Notes: generated by a model not told the origin, from the letters alone. A stretch of DNA of 64,000 nt from Lachnospiraceae bacterium (GCA_017935565.1 JAGBHK010000022.1:1-64000), one strand, 5' to 3'. Counted from the stretch's first letter, positions 54,205 to 63,188 are shown. Translations and numbers: made by a program.

Positions 54205-55803
54205 ATGGAATATACAAATAGTTTTTTTAGGCTCTTTATGAGTGAACGCGGCGTTATGATGAGAGTATATCCTGCTCAAAATGGGGGAGAAAAGTTAAAT
54301 ATCGATGAAGTATTGGAATATCTTAGACAACAAAAAGTAGAAGATTTTGATATTAAAGTTATTAATGATACCATTAATAAAGCTACTGAAGTGACAGATG
54401 TTAGAATTTCAACGAAAACAACATATGAAATTGATGAAAAGATGGATGTAAAGATTACTCCAGATAAAATGTATGCCATAGTTAAATTCTATGCGCCTAG
54501 TGGTAATGGTGATAATTTGTCAGAAGAAGAAATTATTGCAGAATTGCGTGATAAAAAGGTTACACATGGCGTTTTGGATGTTATTGTTAAAAAACATGTT
54601 GATGATCCTGAATATTGTAAAAATATGATTATTGCGAAGGGAATTCCTGCAATTAATGGTCATGATGCAGAAATTGAATATAAGTTTAATATAGATAGAA
54701 AAGCAAAACCTAGATTAAATGAGGACGGAACAGTTGACTTCCATCAATTGGATAACATCAATCATGTAAAAAAAGGTGATGTTTTAGCAGTACTTACACC
54801 GGAAGATCATGGAACACCAGGTACAGATGTATGTGGTGGTGTCATTCCGCCTGTAAAAGTAAAAAGATTAATATTAAAGCATGGTAATAACATTGAATTA
54901 TCGGAAGATAAATGTGAGATGTATTCGATGGTAGATGGACATGTTATTTTAGAAGGCGACAGAGTATTCGTATCGAATAATTATGATGTTGGAGCCGATG
55001 TAGATACATCAACAGGTGATATTTCATACAATGGTAGCGTTACCGTTATGGGTAACGTTAGAACTGGTTTCGCTATTAAAGCTGAAGGAAATGTTGAAGT
55101 ATTTGGTGTAGTAGAAGGTGCCGAAATAGAAGCTGGCGGTGATGTTATATTACACAGAGGTATTCAGGGGATGTCTAAAGGAATTATTCGTGCCAAAGGT
55201 AATGTTATTTCTAAATTTATTGAAAGTGCTAATGTAATAGCAGATGGATATATAGAAACTGACAGTTTATTACATAGCGACATTTCTGCTAAAGGTGACA
55301 TCTATGTTCGAGGAAAAAATGGAAGTATAATTGGTGGAAATACAAGATCTTCTGTTTTGATTGAGGCTGCAACAATAGGCTCACCTATGGGTACAACAAC
55401 AGTTGTAGAAGTTGGTACGGACCCAGCTGTAAAAGATAGAGTTAATTATTTGAAACAGACAATCTCTACAAAAACAGATGAAAAAGAGAAATTAGACAAG
55501 GTTCTCTTAGCTCTTAGAAAGAAAAAAGAATTAGGCATATTGGAGGAAGAAAAAGTTCCTTTGATTGCAAGTACAACAAAAACGGTAGTTATGCTTGATT
55601 CAGAAGTTAAGACAATGACAAAAGAATATGAAACTTTACAGGGAGAATTAGAAACTAATAAATCTGCGATGATTAAAGTTAAAAAAGATATTTTCCCAGG
55701 TACAAAGGTTGCTATTTCAGAAGATTATATATTAATTCATGAGAAAAATTGTCATTGTATATACAAAAAGGATAGAGCAGAAATAAAAGCAACTCCGTAC
55801 TAA
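54205..55803 (+). CDS. FapA family protein (DUF342)
   Basis: A 532-residue protein of the FapA/DUF342 family. The central part (about 270-410) is a right-handed beta-helix-like region with short Gly/Val/Ile repeats (YNGSVTVMGNVRTGFAIKAEGNVEVFGVVEGAEIEAGG). A coiled coil (about 410-495) and a small beta C-terminus follow. Members often follow fliA in Clostridia; a polymer or flagellar assembly role is proposed but not established. The start 54205 fits GAGAGGAAA; an internal ATG at 54256 has no SD. Confidence 0.85.
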   Translation: MEYTNSFFRLFMSERGVMMRVYPAQNGGEKLNIDEVLEYLRQQKVEDFDIKVINDTINKATEVTDVRISTKTTYEIDEKMDVKITPDKMYAIVKFYAPSGNGDNLSEEEIIAELRDKKVTHGVLDVIVKKHVDDPEYCKNMIIAKGIPAINGHDAEIEYKFNIDRKAKPRLNEDGTVDFHQLDNINHVKKGDVLAVLTPEDHGTPGTDVCGGVIPPVKVKRLILKHGNNIELSEDKCEMYSMVDGHVILEGDRVFVSNNYDVGADVDTSTGDISYNGSVTVMGNVRTGFAIKAEGNVEVFGVVEGAEIEAGGDVILHRGIQGMSKGIIRAKGNVISKFIESANVIADGYIETDSLLHSDISAKGDIYVRGKNGSIIGGNTRSSVLIEAATIGSPMGTTTVVEVGTDPAVKDRVNYLKQTISTKTDEKEKLDKVLLALRKKKELGILEEEKVPLIASTTKTVVMLDSEVKTMTKEYETLQGELETNKSAMIKVKKDIFPGTKVAISEDYILIHEKNCHCIYKKDRAEIKATPY

Positions 55804-55817
55804 GGGATGGTGGTAAA

Positions 55818-56138
55818 ATGATTATTAAGCCGGCGATGATGAATGCTACAATTCAGAGAACACAGGATTTTACAACAATCAAACAACAGGAAGATAGTAA
55901 AAATTTTGTGGCTCAAAGTAATGCGCAGACTGCTGTAAAAAAAGATGTAGAGCATAAATTACAGGACGTGCGTAACAAAGATAATGCAGATTACAATCAA
56001 CAAAAGTATGATGCTAAAGAAAAGGGAAAAAACGAATATTTTTCACAAAAGAGAAAAGGTAAAGATGAAGATTCAGAGGACGAAGAGGATGGAAAAGTTA
56101 TTTTAAAGAAACGCTCTGGATTAGATATGAAGGTTTAA
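55818..56138 (+). CDS. Small charged protein of unknown function
   Basis: A 106-residue soluble protein. The N-terminal part is Gln/Asn/Thr-rich; residues about 50-100 are dominated by Lys, Asp and Glu, ending in ILKKRSGLDMKV. It looks disordered and has no membrane segment. ATG at 55818 follows GGGATGGTGG, 14 bases after fapA. No family is recognised. Confidence 0.75.
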   Translation: MIIKPAMMNATIQRTQDFTTIKQQEDSKNFVAQSNAQTAVKKDVEHKLQDVRNKDNADYNQQKYDAKEKGKNEYFSQKRKGKDEDSEDEEDGKVILKKRSGLDMKV

Positions 56139-56158
56139 CAGAAAGGATAGTCAAAGTT

Positions 56159-56869
56159 ATGACTGGTTTGGAAATATGTCTTGTAATCATCGGAGTGCTA
56201 GTGATTGCAATAAGTTTTGTGTTTTCAGAACACTTTAGTAAAGACGACACTGAAAAGGAATTGTTTAAAGATGGTAAGTTTTCGGAGGTCGCGCAGGAAA
56301 TAATTCGTAAAGAGGTTGAAAAGGAATTATCTCTTATTGTAGATGAGAAGATGGATGAAACCAAAAAGGAATTAAATAAAATTTCAGCAGAAAAGATTCT
56401 TGCAATGGGTGAATATTCAGAGGATATTAATCTTAGAATTACTAAAAATCATGAGGAGGTTATGTTCCTCTATAATATGCTTAACGATAAGGAAACTGTC
56501 GTTAAAAATACTATTAAGGATATAGAGGCTCTTAAGGTTAGCGTTAAAAAGATGGCGATTGTAAATGATATGTCATCGGGCCAACTTGTTCAGGATGTAG
56601 TTGAAAAGAAAGAGGAAATTATACCTGAAAATGAAACTGTGGTACAGAATGATTTGCCTGCTCAAAATACTGAAAATGTAGAAAATACAGAAAATAAGGA
56701 GCCTGCTGAAGTTAAAAAATCAAAGATTAATGTAAAGACTTCGAATAACAATAAAAAGATTCTCGAATTATACAATAAAGGTTTTAGTAATATTGAGATT
56801 GCTAAAAAATTAGGATTAGGTGTTGGTGAGGTAAGATTAGTAATTGATTTGTTTAATTCAAAGAAATAA
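56159..56869 (+). CDS. Membrane-anchored coiled-coil protein with C-terminal HTH (DUF6115-like)
   Basis: A 236-residue protein. One transmembrane helix (about 4-23), a long coiled coil (about 45-145), a Glu/Asn-rich linker and a C-terminal helix-turn-helix-like unit (KKILELYNKGFSNIEIAKKLGLGVGEVRLVIDLF). The architecture resembles DUF6115/DUF2802 proteins of flagellar operons. Whether the C-terminal unit binds DNA or protein is unknown. It is co-transcribed with the neighbours. Confidence 0.8.
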   Translation: MTGLEICLVIIGVLVIAISFVFSEHFSKDDTEKELFKDGKFSEVAQEIIRKEVEKELSLIVDEKMDETKKELNKISAEKILAMGEYSEDINLRITKNHEEVMFLYNMLNDKETVVKNTIKDIEALKVSVKKMAIVNDMSSGQLVQDVVEKKEEIIPENETVVQNDLPAQNTENVENTENKEPAEVKKSKINVKTSNNNKKILELYNKGFSNIEIAKKLGLGVGEVRLVIDLFNSKK

Positions 56870-56909
56870 CTCAAGGCTTTTTGTGACGCTTCGGAATGGA
56901 GATTAGTAT

Positions 56910-57515
56910 ATGAAACTTAAATATTATCTTAGAGGATTAGGTACGGGAATACTTATCACGACAATTATTTTATTTATAGCGTATTCCTATAGAGATACAA
57001 CAAAAAAAGAAAGTGATGAGGAAACGACAAAAAAAGTCGATACCGTAAAGGATGATGAAACTTCTAAAATAGATGATGAAAAAGAAAGTTCATCAGAGGA
57101 AGAAAGTTCATCAGAGGAAGAAAGTTCATCAGAGGAAGAAAGTTCGACAGAGGAAGAAAGTTCGACAGAAGAAGAAAGTTCGACAGAAGAAGAAAGTTCG
57201 ACAGAGGAAGAAAGTTCGACAGAAGAAGAAAGTTCATCAGAGGAAGAAACTCCGACAGAGGAAGAAAGTTCATCAGAAGAAGAAACTTCTTCACAAGTGG
57301 ATAATGCTGGTGAAATAGTGGAACTTGTGATATATAGAGGCAATAATTCGGCTATAGTAGCAGCTAGACTAGTTGAACTTGGTGTTATTGCAGATGCTAA
57401 AGAATTTGACAGATATTTATGTTCAAAAGAATTAGATGGCAGAATATCTACAGGCACATTCCATATTAAGATTGGGGCTAGTTATGAGGAAATAGCAGAT
57501 ATTATCACTTATTAA
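56910..57515 (+). CDS. Membrane-anchored Ser/Glu-repeat protein with YceG-like C-terminal domain
   Basis: A 201-residue protein. One transmembrane helix (about 11-27) is followed by a Lys/Asp/Glu-rich stretch, then eleven hexapeptides of type ESSSEE or ESSTEE (residues 59-124). The C-terminal domain (about 134-201) reads VELVIYRGNNSAIVAARLVELGVIADAKEFDRYL...ISTGTFHIKIGASYEEIADII. This matches the small MltG/YceG N-terminal module without the catalytic domain. The repeat may span the wall, by inference. ATG at 56910 follows ATGGAGA. Confidence 0.8.
   Translation: MKLKYYLRGLGTGILITTIILFIAYSYRDTTKKESDEETTKKVDTVKDDETSKIDDEKESSSEEESSSEEESSSEEESSTEEESSTEEESSTEEESSTEEESSTEEESSSEEETPTEEESSSEEETSSQVDNAGEIVELVIYRGNNSAIVAARLVELGVIADAKEFDRYLCSKELDGRISTGTFHIKIGASYEEIADIITY
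57084..57281 (+). repeat. Eleven 18-base tandem repeats in the Ser/Glu protein
   Basis: Eleven contiguous 18-base units of the form GAAAGTTCATCAGAGGAA encode ESSSEE. Units 1-3 and 9 use TCATCA (Ser-Ser), units 4-8 TCGACA (Ser-Thr), unit 10 is ACTCCGACA. Blocks of identical variants sit together, which points to recent duplication. The unit length keeps the frame. Confidence 0.93.
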
Positions 57516-57527
57516 TTAGGAGGGATA

Positions 57528-57989
57528 ATGATGAAGGTAAATAAAAAATGTGTTATTATATGTGGGTTAATTGTATTAGTTCTCATTGTGTCAATTTTGG
57601 TGTGGGTATTGCAACGTAGTAATGATAGCGATAATGGTGATAGTGCTGCAAGCACAGATGAAATGCTAATTGAACAGTTCTTTGATATTGAAAATAAGCA
57701 ATATGAAATTTTGGATGTTTGGAATAATCTTGACGAAAAAGAATATGGTGGTAGTTATAGAGTGTTATTGAGAGTGCAAGAAGAGGATATTCAAGATTTT
57801 AGAGATGAGGTGGAAGAGCATTATTTTCAGGAAAAAGATGGAAAAGGTGATCCGTTTTACACAAATCTTAGTTCTGTGAAGCGAAATATACCATCAGCAA
57901 AATGGATACCTAAAACATGTAATTTTTTTATTTACATTTTATCAAATGAAGATGGTTCATACAATGTGGATATGAAATATACTGAATAA
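57528..57989 (+). CDS. Single-pass membrane protein of unknown function
   Basis: A 153-residue protein at the end of the flagellar run. It has an N-terminal transmembrane helix (about 8-27), a Ser/Asp/Asn-rich linker and an extracellular domain (about 50-153) with no recognised family (YEILDVWNNLDEKEYGGSYRVLLRVQEEDI). ATG at 57528 or the next ATG at 57531, after AGGAGGG. A strong promoter for pheST follows, so the operon probably ends here, although no clear terminator was found. Confidence 0.78.
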   Translation: MMKVNKKCVIICGLIVLVLIVSILVWVLQRSNDSDNGDSAASTDEMLIEQFFDIENKQYEILDVWNNLDEKEYGGSYRVLLRVQEEDIQDFRDEVEEHYFQEKDGKGDPFYTNLSSVKRNIPSAKWIPKTCNFFIYILSNEDGSYNVDMKYTE

Positions 57990-57998
57990 AAAATAAAT

Positions 57999-58027
57999 TT
58001 GACATCGTTTAACAAATGTGCTAAACT
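57999..58027 (+). promoter_or_regulatory. Promoter of pheST
   Basis: Consensus TTGACA (57999-58004), a 17-base spacer and TAAACT (58022-58027). Transcription should start near 58034 and produce the T-box leader. Confidence 0.8.
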
Positions 58028-58033
58028 ACAAAA

Positions 58034-58317
58034 TGTGTTGGAAACAACTACATGAAATTTAATAACCAAAGGCAATGAATGTGCACAGTAGTTATACATT
58101 TACTTCTAGAGAGAGCGGGTCACCGGCTGAAAGCCTGCTTAAGTCAAGAATGTATGGATGAATTTCACACAGGAGCTTTCAGGGTGAACTAATAGTAGCT
58201 TTGAACGTATTACTGCACGTAACGCAGTCAATGAGTGTCCACATAATTTTGTGTGGGAATCAGGGTGGTAACGCGGATATATATTCGTCCCTTTAGAGTT
58301 TCTAGAGGGACGATTTT
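58034..58317 (+). promoter_or_regulatory. T-box leader, tRNA-Phe type
   Basis: The region fills the 375-base gap before pheS. The T-box sequence AGGGTGGTAACGCGG (58262-58276) is near canonical; its UGGU pairs with the A73-CCA end of tRNA-Phe. Stem I features include AGAGAGCGGGTCACCGGC and the specifier region with TTC (58164-58166), the Phe codon. The terminator stem CGTCCCTTTAGA/TCTAGAGGGACG (58286-58312) with ATTTT competes with the antiterminator. Uncharged tRNA-Phe should turn on pheST. Confidence 0.93.
58286..58317 (+). terminator. T-box attenuator terminator
   Basis: CGTCCCTTTAGA, loop GTT, TCTAGAGGGACG, then ATTTT. It is the off-state hairpin of the pheST T-box. Confidence 0.85.
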
Positions 58318-58364
58318 CACGTTTATAGAGACTTTAATATAATAAGAAAAGGAGAGCAAATGCA

Positions 58365-59393
58365 ATGAATGCAAATTTAGAACAAATCAAGCAAGAGATT
58401 ATCTCTGGAGCAGATGGTTTAAATTCATCTAAAGAAGTATATGAATTTAGAAAACAGTATTTAGATGGAAAATCAGGTAAAATCGGTTTACTTATGAGGG
58501 AAATGAAGAATATCCCTAATGAGGAAAAGGCCGCATATGGTAAGGGTGTAAATGAATTAAAAGAATGGGCTCTTACATTTATTGGTGAAATCGATGAGAA
58601 GATGAAGGCTAAAGAACTTCAGGATAGATATGAAGCTGAAAAGATTGATATTTCACTTCCTGCAGTAGAAAATGCAGAAGGTAATCTTCACCCAATCACA
58701 TTGGTTAAGAATGAGATTATTGATATATTTGCAGGCATGGGATTTGAGATATTTGAAGGTCCTGAAATAGAGACTGATTACTATAACTTTACTGCACTTA
58801 ATACTCCACAGGATCACCCTGCAAGAGATATGCAGGATACGTTTTATTTGTCACCTGAATTCTTACTTAGAACACAGACTTCAGCAGGACAGATTCACGT
58901 AATGGAGAAGAAGCAGCCACCTATCAAGATTTTATCACCAGGTAAGGTATTCCGTTCTGATGATGATGCTACACATTCTCCAATGTTCACACAGATGGAA
59001 GGTCTTGTAGTTGACAAGGGTATTACACTTTGCGACTTACAGGGTATGTTAGATGAGTTTGTTAAGAAGATTTACGGTGAGGGAACAAAGACAAGACTTC
59101 GTCCTTCATACTTCCCATTTACAGAGCCATCAGTAGAGGTTGACTGTAGCTGCTTCCAGTGTGGAGGAGCTGGTTGTAAGCTTTGTAAGGGTACAGGCTG
59201 GATTGAAATCCTTGGTGCCGGCGTTGTTAATAACAAGGTACTTGAAAACTGCGGAATTGACACAAATGTTTACAGCGGATTTGCATTTGGTATCGGTATT
59301 GAGCGTACAGCAATGCTTAAGTACGGAATAAACAACATCAAGTTGTTATTCGAATCTGATATTAATGTTTTAAATCAGTTAAATGATAAATAA
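58365..59393 (+). CDS. pheS: Phenylalanine-tRNA ligase alpha subunit
   Basis: A 342-residue catalytic subunit. N-terminal coiled coil (about 1-90), then the class II core with motif 2 region [24 protein letters not shown] and motif 3 [22 protein letters not shown] and [11 protein letters not shown] are also typical. ATG at 58365 follows AAGGAGAG; an upstream ATG at 58360 reads into a stop at once. pheT follows after 24 bases. Confidence 0.98.
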   Translation: MNANLEQIKQEIISGADGLNSSKEVYEFRKQYLDGKSGKIGLLMREMKNIPNEEKAAYGKGVNELKEWALTFIGEIDEKMKAKELQDRYEAEKIDISLPAVENAEGNLHPITLVKNEIIDIFAGMGFEIFEGPEIETDYYNFTALNTPQDHPARDMQDTFYLSPEFLLRTQTSAGQIHVMEKKQPPIKILSPGKVFRSDDDATHSPMFTQMEGLVVDKGITLCDLQGMLDEFVKKIYGEGTKTRLRPSYFPFTEPSVEVDCSCFQCGGAGCKLCKGTGWIEILGAGVVNNKVLENCGIDTNVYSGFAFGIGIERTAMLKYGINNIKLLFESDINVLNQLNDK

Positions 59394-59417
59394 GTCGGAA
59401 AGGTTTGGTGAAAGATT

Positions 59418-61838
59418 ATGTTAGCACCACTTAGTTGGTTAAAGGATTATGTTGATATAGATATCACTCCACAGGAGCTTGAAGAAAAGCTTTTCTCTTG
59501 TGGTTTCGAGGTTGAAGAATTATATGAAGTAGGAAAGGACATTAGCAAGGTTGTTGTAGGACACGTTCTTGAATGTGAGCCTATTCCTGACACACATTTG
59601 CATGTATGCCAGGTAGATTGTGGCGAGCACGGTACATTTCAGATTTGCTGTGGAGCAGACAATGTACATACAGGTGGAAAGTTCCCTGCAGCTTTAGTTG
59701 GCGCAAGTGTATATGCTACAGCAAAGGATCATAAGACTGTTGAAGGTGTTATGACTATCGGTAAGGGTAAACTTCGTGGCGTAGAATCACATGGTATGCT
59801 TTGTTCAGGTGTTGAGCTTGGTGTAAATGAAAATATGTACCCAGGTGCAGACTACAATGGACTTTTAGTATTGCCAGATGATGCACCAGTTGGCGCTGAT
59901 GTTAAGCCTATTTTAGGACTTGATGACTGGATTTTTGATATTGCTATTACAGCAAACCGTCCAGACTGCCAGAGTATTGTTGGTATTGCAAGAGAAATCG
60001 CAGCAGTGCTTGAAAAGCCATTTAAGGCACCAGCACTTGACTACACTGAGGATGATGTTACAATTGATAACTTCAAGGTAACAGTTGATTGTCCAGAACT
60101 TTGTCCAAGATACAGTGCACATTTTGTACATGATGTAAAGATTGAAGAATCACCACTTTGGATGAGAAGAAGATTACAGCTTGTTGGTATCGGCGCTATT
60201 TCAAATATCGTTGATATTACAAACTATATTTTAAAAGAACTTGGACAGCCAATGCACGCATTTGATTATACAACATTAGAAGGTGACGCAATCAATGTTC
60301 GCCGCGCAAATGATGGCGAAAAAATCATCACATTGGATGAGACAGAGCTTACACTTACAACAGAAAATATGCTTATCTGCGATGGGGTGAAGCCAGTAGC
60401 TTTAGCAGGTGTTATGGGTGGTCTTAACTCTGAAATCAGAGAGACAACAAACACAGTTTTATTTGAATCTGCAAAGTTTGCTCGCGATAATGTACGTCGT
60501 ACATCAAGAGCTGTTGGTAAATCATCTGACTCAAGCTCTCGTTATGCAAAAGGTGTTGATGAATATGCAACAGTAATGGCAATGAAGCGTGCTCTTCACT
60601 TAATCGAAGAATTAAACTGTGGTAAGGTTTCAAAATTACACGTAGATGTAAACACAGGCAATAGCGTAGAGCCTAAGGAACTTTCTGTAAGCATTGCAAA
60701 GGTAAATGCAGTACTTGGTATTACAGTTCCAAATGAAGATATTATTAGAATTATGACAAACTTATGTTTTGAACCAAAGGTTGACGGCGATACACTTACA
60801 CTCAAGATTCCTGCATATCGTGAAGATATGGAAGGATATCAGGATGTTGCAGAAGAAGTTATCCGTATGTATGGTTATGAGCATATTGTACCAACATTTA
60901 TGCCTACAGCACAGGTGACAGTTGGTGGCGAGGATACAGTACAGAAGACAGAAATGAAGTTAAAGAAGGCACTTTGTATGACAGGTGCTCATGAATGTAT
61001 TCATTATTCATTCTTCTCGCCTTCAGACCTTGATTTGCTTAAATTACCAGAGGATGCTCCTGAGCGTAATGCAATCCGCATTATGAATCCAATCAGCGAG
61101 GAGCTTTCTCTTATGAGAACAACACTTGCGGCATCAATGATTAATGCAGTAATGAACAATCAGAAGAAGGGTAATCTTGAAGGTAGATTATTTGAAATAG
61201 CTAAGAAGTTTATTCCAAAGTCATTGCCATTAACAGAGTATCCTGATGAACGTCAGACACTTTGTATAGCAGCATTTGGTGAAAAGGAAAGCTTCTTTAC
61301 ATTGAAGGGCTTGGCTGAAAAGGTTGCTGATACATTGCATGTAGAATTTGAATATGCAAATACTACAAAGACATTCCTTCACCCATATCAGACAGCGGCT
61401 ATTATCTGCAATGGTACAGAAATCGGTTATATGGGTAAACTTGCATATGATATCGCTGATGAATGTGATATGCGTGTGCCAATGTACATTATGGAAATTG
61501 ATTTGGAAGTTCTTTCACAGTGGTACGGCAAGAAGGCTATGTTTACTCCATTGCCAAAGTTTGCAAGAGAACAGAGAGACTTAGCAATCGTTGTTGATAG
61601 AAATGTAACATGTGGCCAGATTGAAAAGGTAATGAAGGACGCTTGTAAGTACATTACAAGTATCAAACTTTTCGATATTTATGAGGGTGCTCAGATTGCT
61701 GAAAATCAGAAGAGTATGGCGTTTACAGTTATGTTTACACCAAAGGACGAAGCGTTTACAACAGAATCAGTAGACGCGTTTGTAAAGAAAATATTAAAGC
61801 AGCTTGGCAAGGAACTCGGAGCAGAGCTTAGAAGCTAA
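59418..61838 (+). CDS. pheT: Phenylalanine-tRNA ligase beta subunit
   Basis: An 806-residue subunit. The N-terminal MLAPLSWLKDYVDI start and the tRNA-binding OB-fold (VGHVLECEPIPDTHLHVCQVD) are followed by B3/B4 editing-type domains with ITANRPDCQSIVGIARE, the core domain (about 480-690) and a C-terminal FDX-ACB anticodon-binding domain (FAREQRDLAIVVDR). Length is normal. A terminator follows. Confidence 0.98.
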   Translation: MLAPLSWLKDYVDIDITPQELEEKLFSCGFEVEELYEVGKDISKVVVGHVLECEPIPDTHLHVCQVDCGEHGTFQICCGADNVHTGGKFPAALVGASVYATAKDHKTVEGVMTIGKGKLRGVESHGMLCSGVELGVNENMYPGADYNGLLVLPDDAPVGADVKPILGLDDWIFDIAITANRPDCQSIVGIAREIAAVLEKPFKAPALDYTEDDVTIDNFKVTVDCPELCPRYSAHFVHDVKIEESPLWMRRRLQLVGIGAISNIVDITNYILKELGQPMHAFDYTTLEGDAINVRRANDGEKIITLDETELTLTTENMLICDGVKPVALAGVMGGLNSEIRETTNTVLFESAKFARDNVRRTSRAVGKSSDSSSRYAKGVDEYATVMAMKRALHLIEELNCGKVSKLHVDVNTGNSVEPKELSVSIAKVNAVLGITVPNEDIIRIMTNLCFEPKVDGDTLTLKIPAYREDMEGYQDVAEEVIRMYGYEHIVPTFMPTAQVTVGGEDTVQKTEMKLKKALCMTGAHECIHYSFFSPSDLDLLKLPEDAPERNAIRIMNPISEELSLMRTTLAASMINAVMNNQKKGNLEGRLFEIAKKFIPKSLPLTEYPDERQTLCIAAFGEKESFFTLKGLAEKVADTLHVEFEYANTTKTFLHPYQTAAIICNGTEIGYMGKLAYDIADECDMRVPMYIMEIDLEVLSQWYGKKAMFTPLPKFAREQRDLAIVVDRNVTCGQIEKVMKDACKYITSIKLFDIYEGAQIAENQKSMAFTVMFTPKDEAFTTESVDAFVKKILKQLGKELGAELRS

Positions 61839-61860
61839 ATTTAATAAAACTTAATTATTG

Positions 61861-61897
61861 TGGCGATTAATCATTTATATGGTTAGTCGCCATTTTG
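61861..61897 (+). terminator. Terminator after pheT
   Basis: TGGCGATTAATC (61861-61872) pairs with GGTTAGTCGCCA (61881-61892) with two G-T pairs, followed by TTTTG. It lies 22 bases past the stop. Confidence 0.85.
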
Positions 61898-61991
61898 TTA
61901 CATAAAAATTACAAAATATTTCAAATGTGTTACAAAATGTTACAGGGTTGTTACGAAAGGTTTAACTATTGTTAAATAATGGCAAAAGGTA

Positions 61992-62020
61992 TTGTTTTTT
62001 GGATTTTTGAGAGATATAAT
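61992..62020 (+). promoter_or_regulatory. Promoter of the lipoprotein gene
   Basis: TTGTTT (61992-61997), a 17-base spacer and consensus TATAAT (62015-62020), 53 bases before the ATG. The rest of the 234-base gap between pheT and this gene is AT-rich and shows nothing else I can support. Confidence 0.65.
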
Positions 62021-62072
62021 CCGCTTGTAATTAATCATCAAACAGATGAATTAAAAAATGGAGGACTAAAAT

Positions 62073-63068
62073 ATGAGTAAATTGATGAGAAAAACAATTG
62101 CAATAATTATGTTGGCGATTATTACAACGTCGTTTGTTGCGTGTGCGGAGAAAAAAGATGCAAGCGAAAACAACGCGAGTGTTAAAGATGAAGAAGGGTC
62201 AAAGTCAGATGTAAACCCAAACAAAGTGAAAGTTGTGTCAAAACAAACAGAAACATATAACGGAAATAAGAATGTAACAGAATATAAGTACAATAAATAT
62301 GGTGAAGTTACTGAAGAAAAGATTCTTATGGAACAATATAATTCTGAGAGGGTAGTAACATATGTATATGATGAGTTGGGAAATAAGATTGAAATTAGCA
62401 ATACAACTAAAGATCTTAATGGTTTGAATCCTGATTACACATATGTGAGGACATTTGAATATGATGATAATAATCTAGTAAAATGTGAAGAAGATGGAAG
62501 TTTATTGGAAGAATACACATATAACGATGATGGTACATTAAAATCAAAGATAGAAGTTAGGGGTGGAACTATATTTGAACAAAAATACGAATATGATGAA
62601 AATGGTAATCTTGTAAAGATGGAAGAGAGAATGGAATCGGTAGAGGAACCTACTCTTGTAGAAGAATATTCTTATAATAGTGATGGAACATTATTATGTA
62701 TAACAGGTGTGGTTGGAAATATTGGTCCATATAAGAAAGAATATGATAAAAACGGAAACTGTTTAAAATATGAAATCTATGATGAGAATAAAAAAGAGGT
62801 AATATCTTTAGAGGAATATAATTACAATGAAAATGGTGATATGACTAGACGCCAGTACTATACAAAAGGTTGGGGCCTTTCTAAAGATGAATTAGGTATA
62901 GTGGAAGATACTTTGTACGAGTATAATGGAGATGAATTGTATAAAATGATTGATACACATTATGAATTGTCGTGTGATGATAATAAAGAAGTAATCGATG
63001 TTTATACAGCTGATACTGAATATGTGTATGAGTATGAATATATGGAAATTGAGGTAGAGGAAAGGTAA
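62073..63068 (+). CDS. Lipoprotein with YD-like repeats
   Basis: A 331-residue predicted lipoprotein. Signal peptide with lipobox FVAC (Cys about residue 24). The rest contains at least eight imperfect units of about 20-25 residues with the pattern (E/K)Y.Y(N/D)..G.., such as EYKYNKYGEVTEE, EYTYNDDGTLKSK, KYEYDENGNLVKM, EYSYNSDGTLLC and EYNYNENGDMTRR. This is the YD-repeat style of RHS-like surface proteins. ATG at 62073 follows GGAGGAC. No RHS toxin domain or immunity gene is present. Confidence 0.85.
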   Translation: MSKLMRKTIAIIMLAIITTSFVACAEKKDASENNASVKDEEGSKSDVNPNKVKVVSKQTETYNGNKNVTEYKYNKYGEVTEEKILMEQYNSERVVTYVYDELGNKIEISNTTKDLNGLNPDYTYVRTFEYDDNNLVKCEEDGSLLEEYTYNDDGTLKSKIEVRGGTIFEQKYEYDENGNLVKMEERMESVEEPTLVEEYSYNSDGTLLCITGVVGNIGPYKKEYDKNGNCLKYEIYDENKKEVISLEEYNYNENGDMTRRQYYTKGWGLSKDELGIVEDTLYEYNGDELYKMIDTHYELSCDDNKEVIDVYTADTEYVYEYEYMEIEVEER

Positions 63069-63103
63069 ATATTGGTATGGGAGTATATTAAATAGAGTTT
63101 TAA

Positions 63104-63132
63104 AGCAACTTGTGGGAGCAGGTTGCTTTTTT
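63104..63132 (+). terminator. Terminator after the lipoprotein gene
   Basis: AGCAACT (63104-63110) pairs with GGTTGCT (63121-63127) around a 10-base loop, followed by TTTTTT. Confidence 0.8.
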
Positions 63133-63144
63133 ATAGCAAAAAAA

Positions 63145-63164
63145 ATGTAAAGTTTGCTTGACAT
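63145..63164 (+). promoter_or_regulatory. Candidate operator O2 overlapping the -35 box
   Basis: ATGTAAAGTTTGCTTGACAT matches the perfect palindrome O1 (63189-63208) at 17 of 20 positions and overlaps the -35 TTGACA. The two sites start 44 bases apart. Confidence 0.6.
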
Positions 63165-63186
63165 TTTGTTTAAACATGGATATAAT
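63158..63186 (+). promoter_or_regulatory. Consensus promoter of the XRE regulator
   Basis: Perfect TTGACA (63158-63163), 17-base spacer and perfect TATAAT (63181-63186). Such a strong promoter on a small regulator usually implies repression, which fits the flanking palindromes. Confidence 0.9.
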
Positions 63187-63188
63187 AT

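Noticed and set aside
57084..57281. CRISPR-like periodic repeats
   Set aside because: The 18-base units are contiguous with no spacers and are in frame within a coding gene.
57073..57318. Lys/Arg/Gln-rich and Leu/Pro-rich frames over 57064-57318 on both strands
   Set aside because: They are alternative-frame readings of the 18-base tandem repeats in the Ser/Glu protein and have no start signals.
62073..63068. RHS toxin or polymorphic toxin system
   Set aside because: The protein is short, has no RHS core cage motif or toxin tip, and no immunity gene follows.
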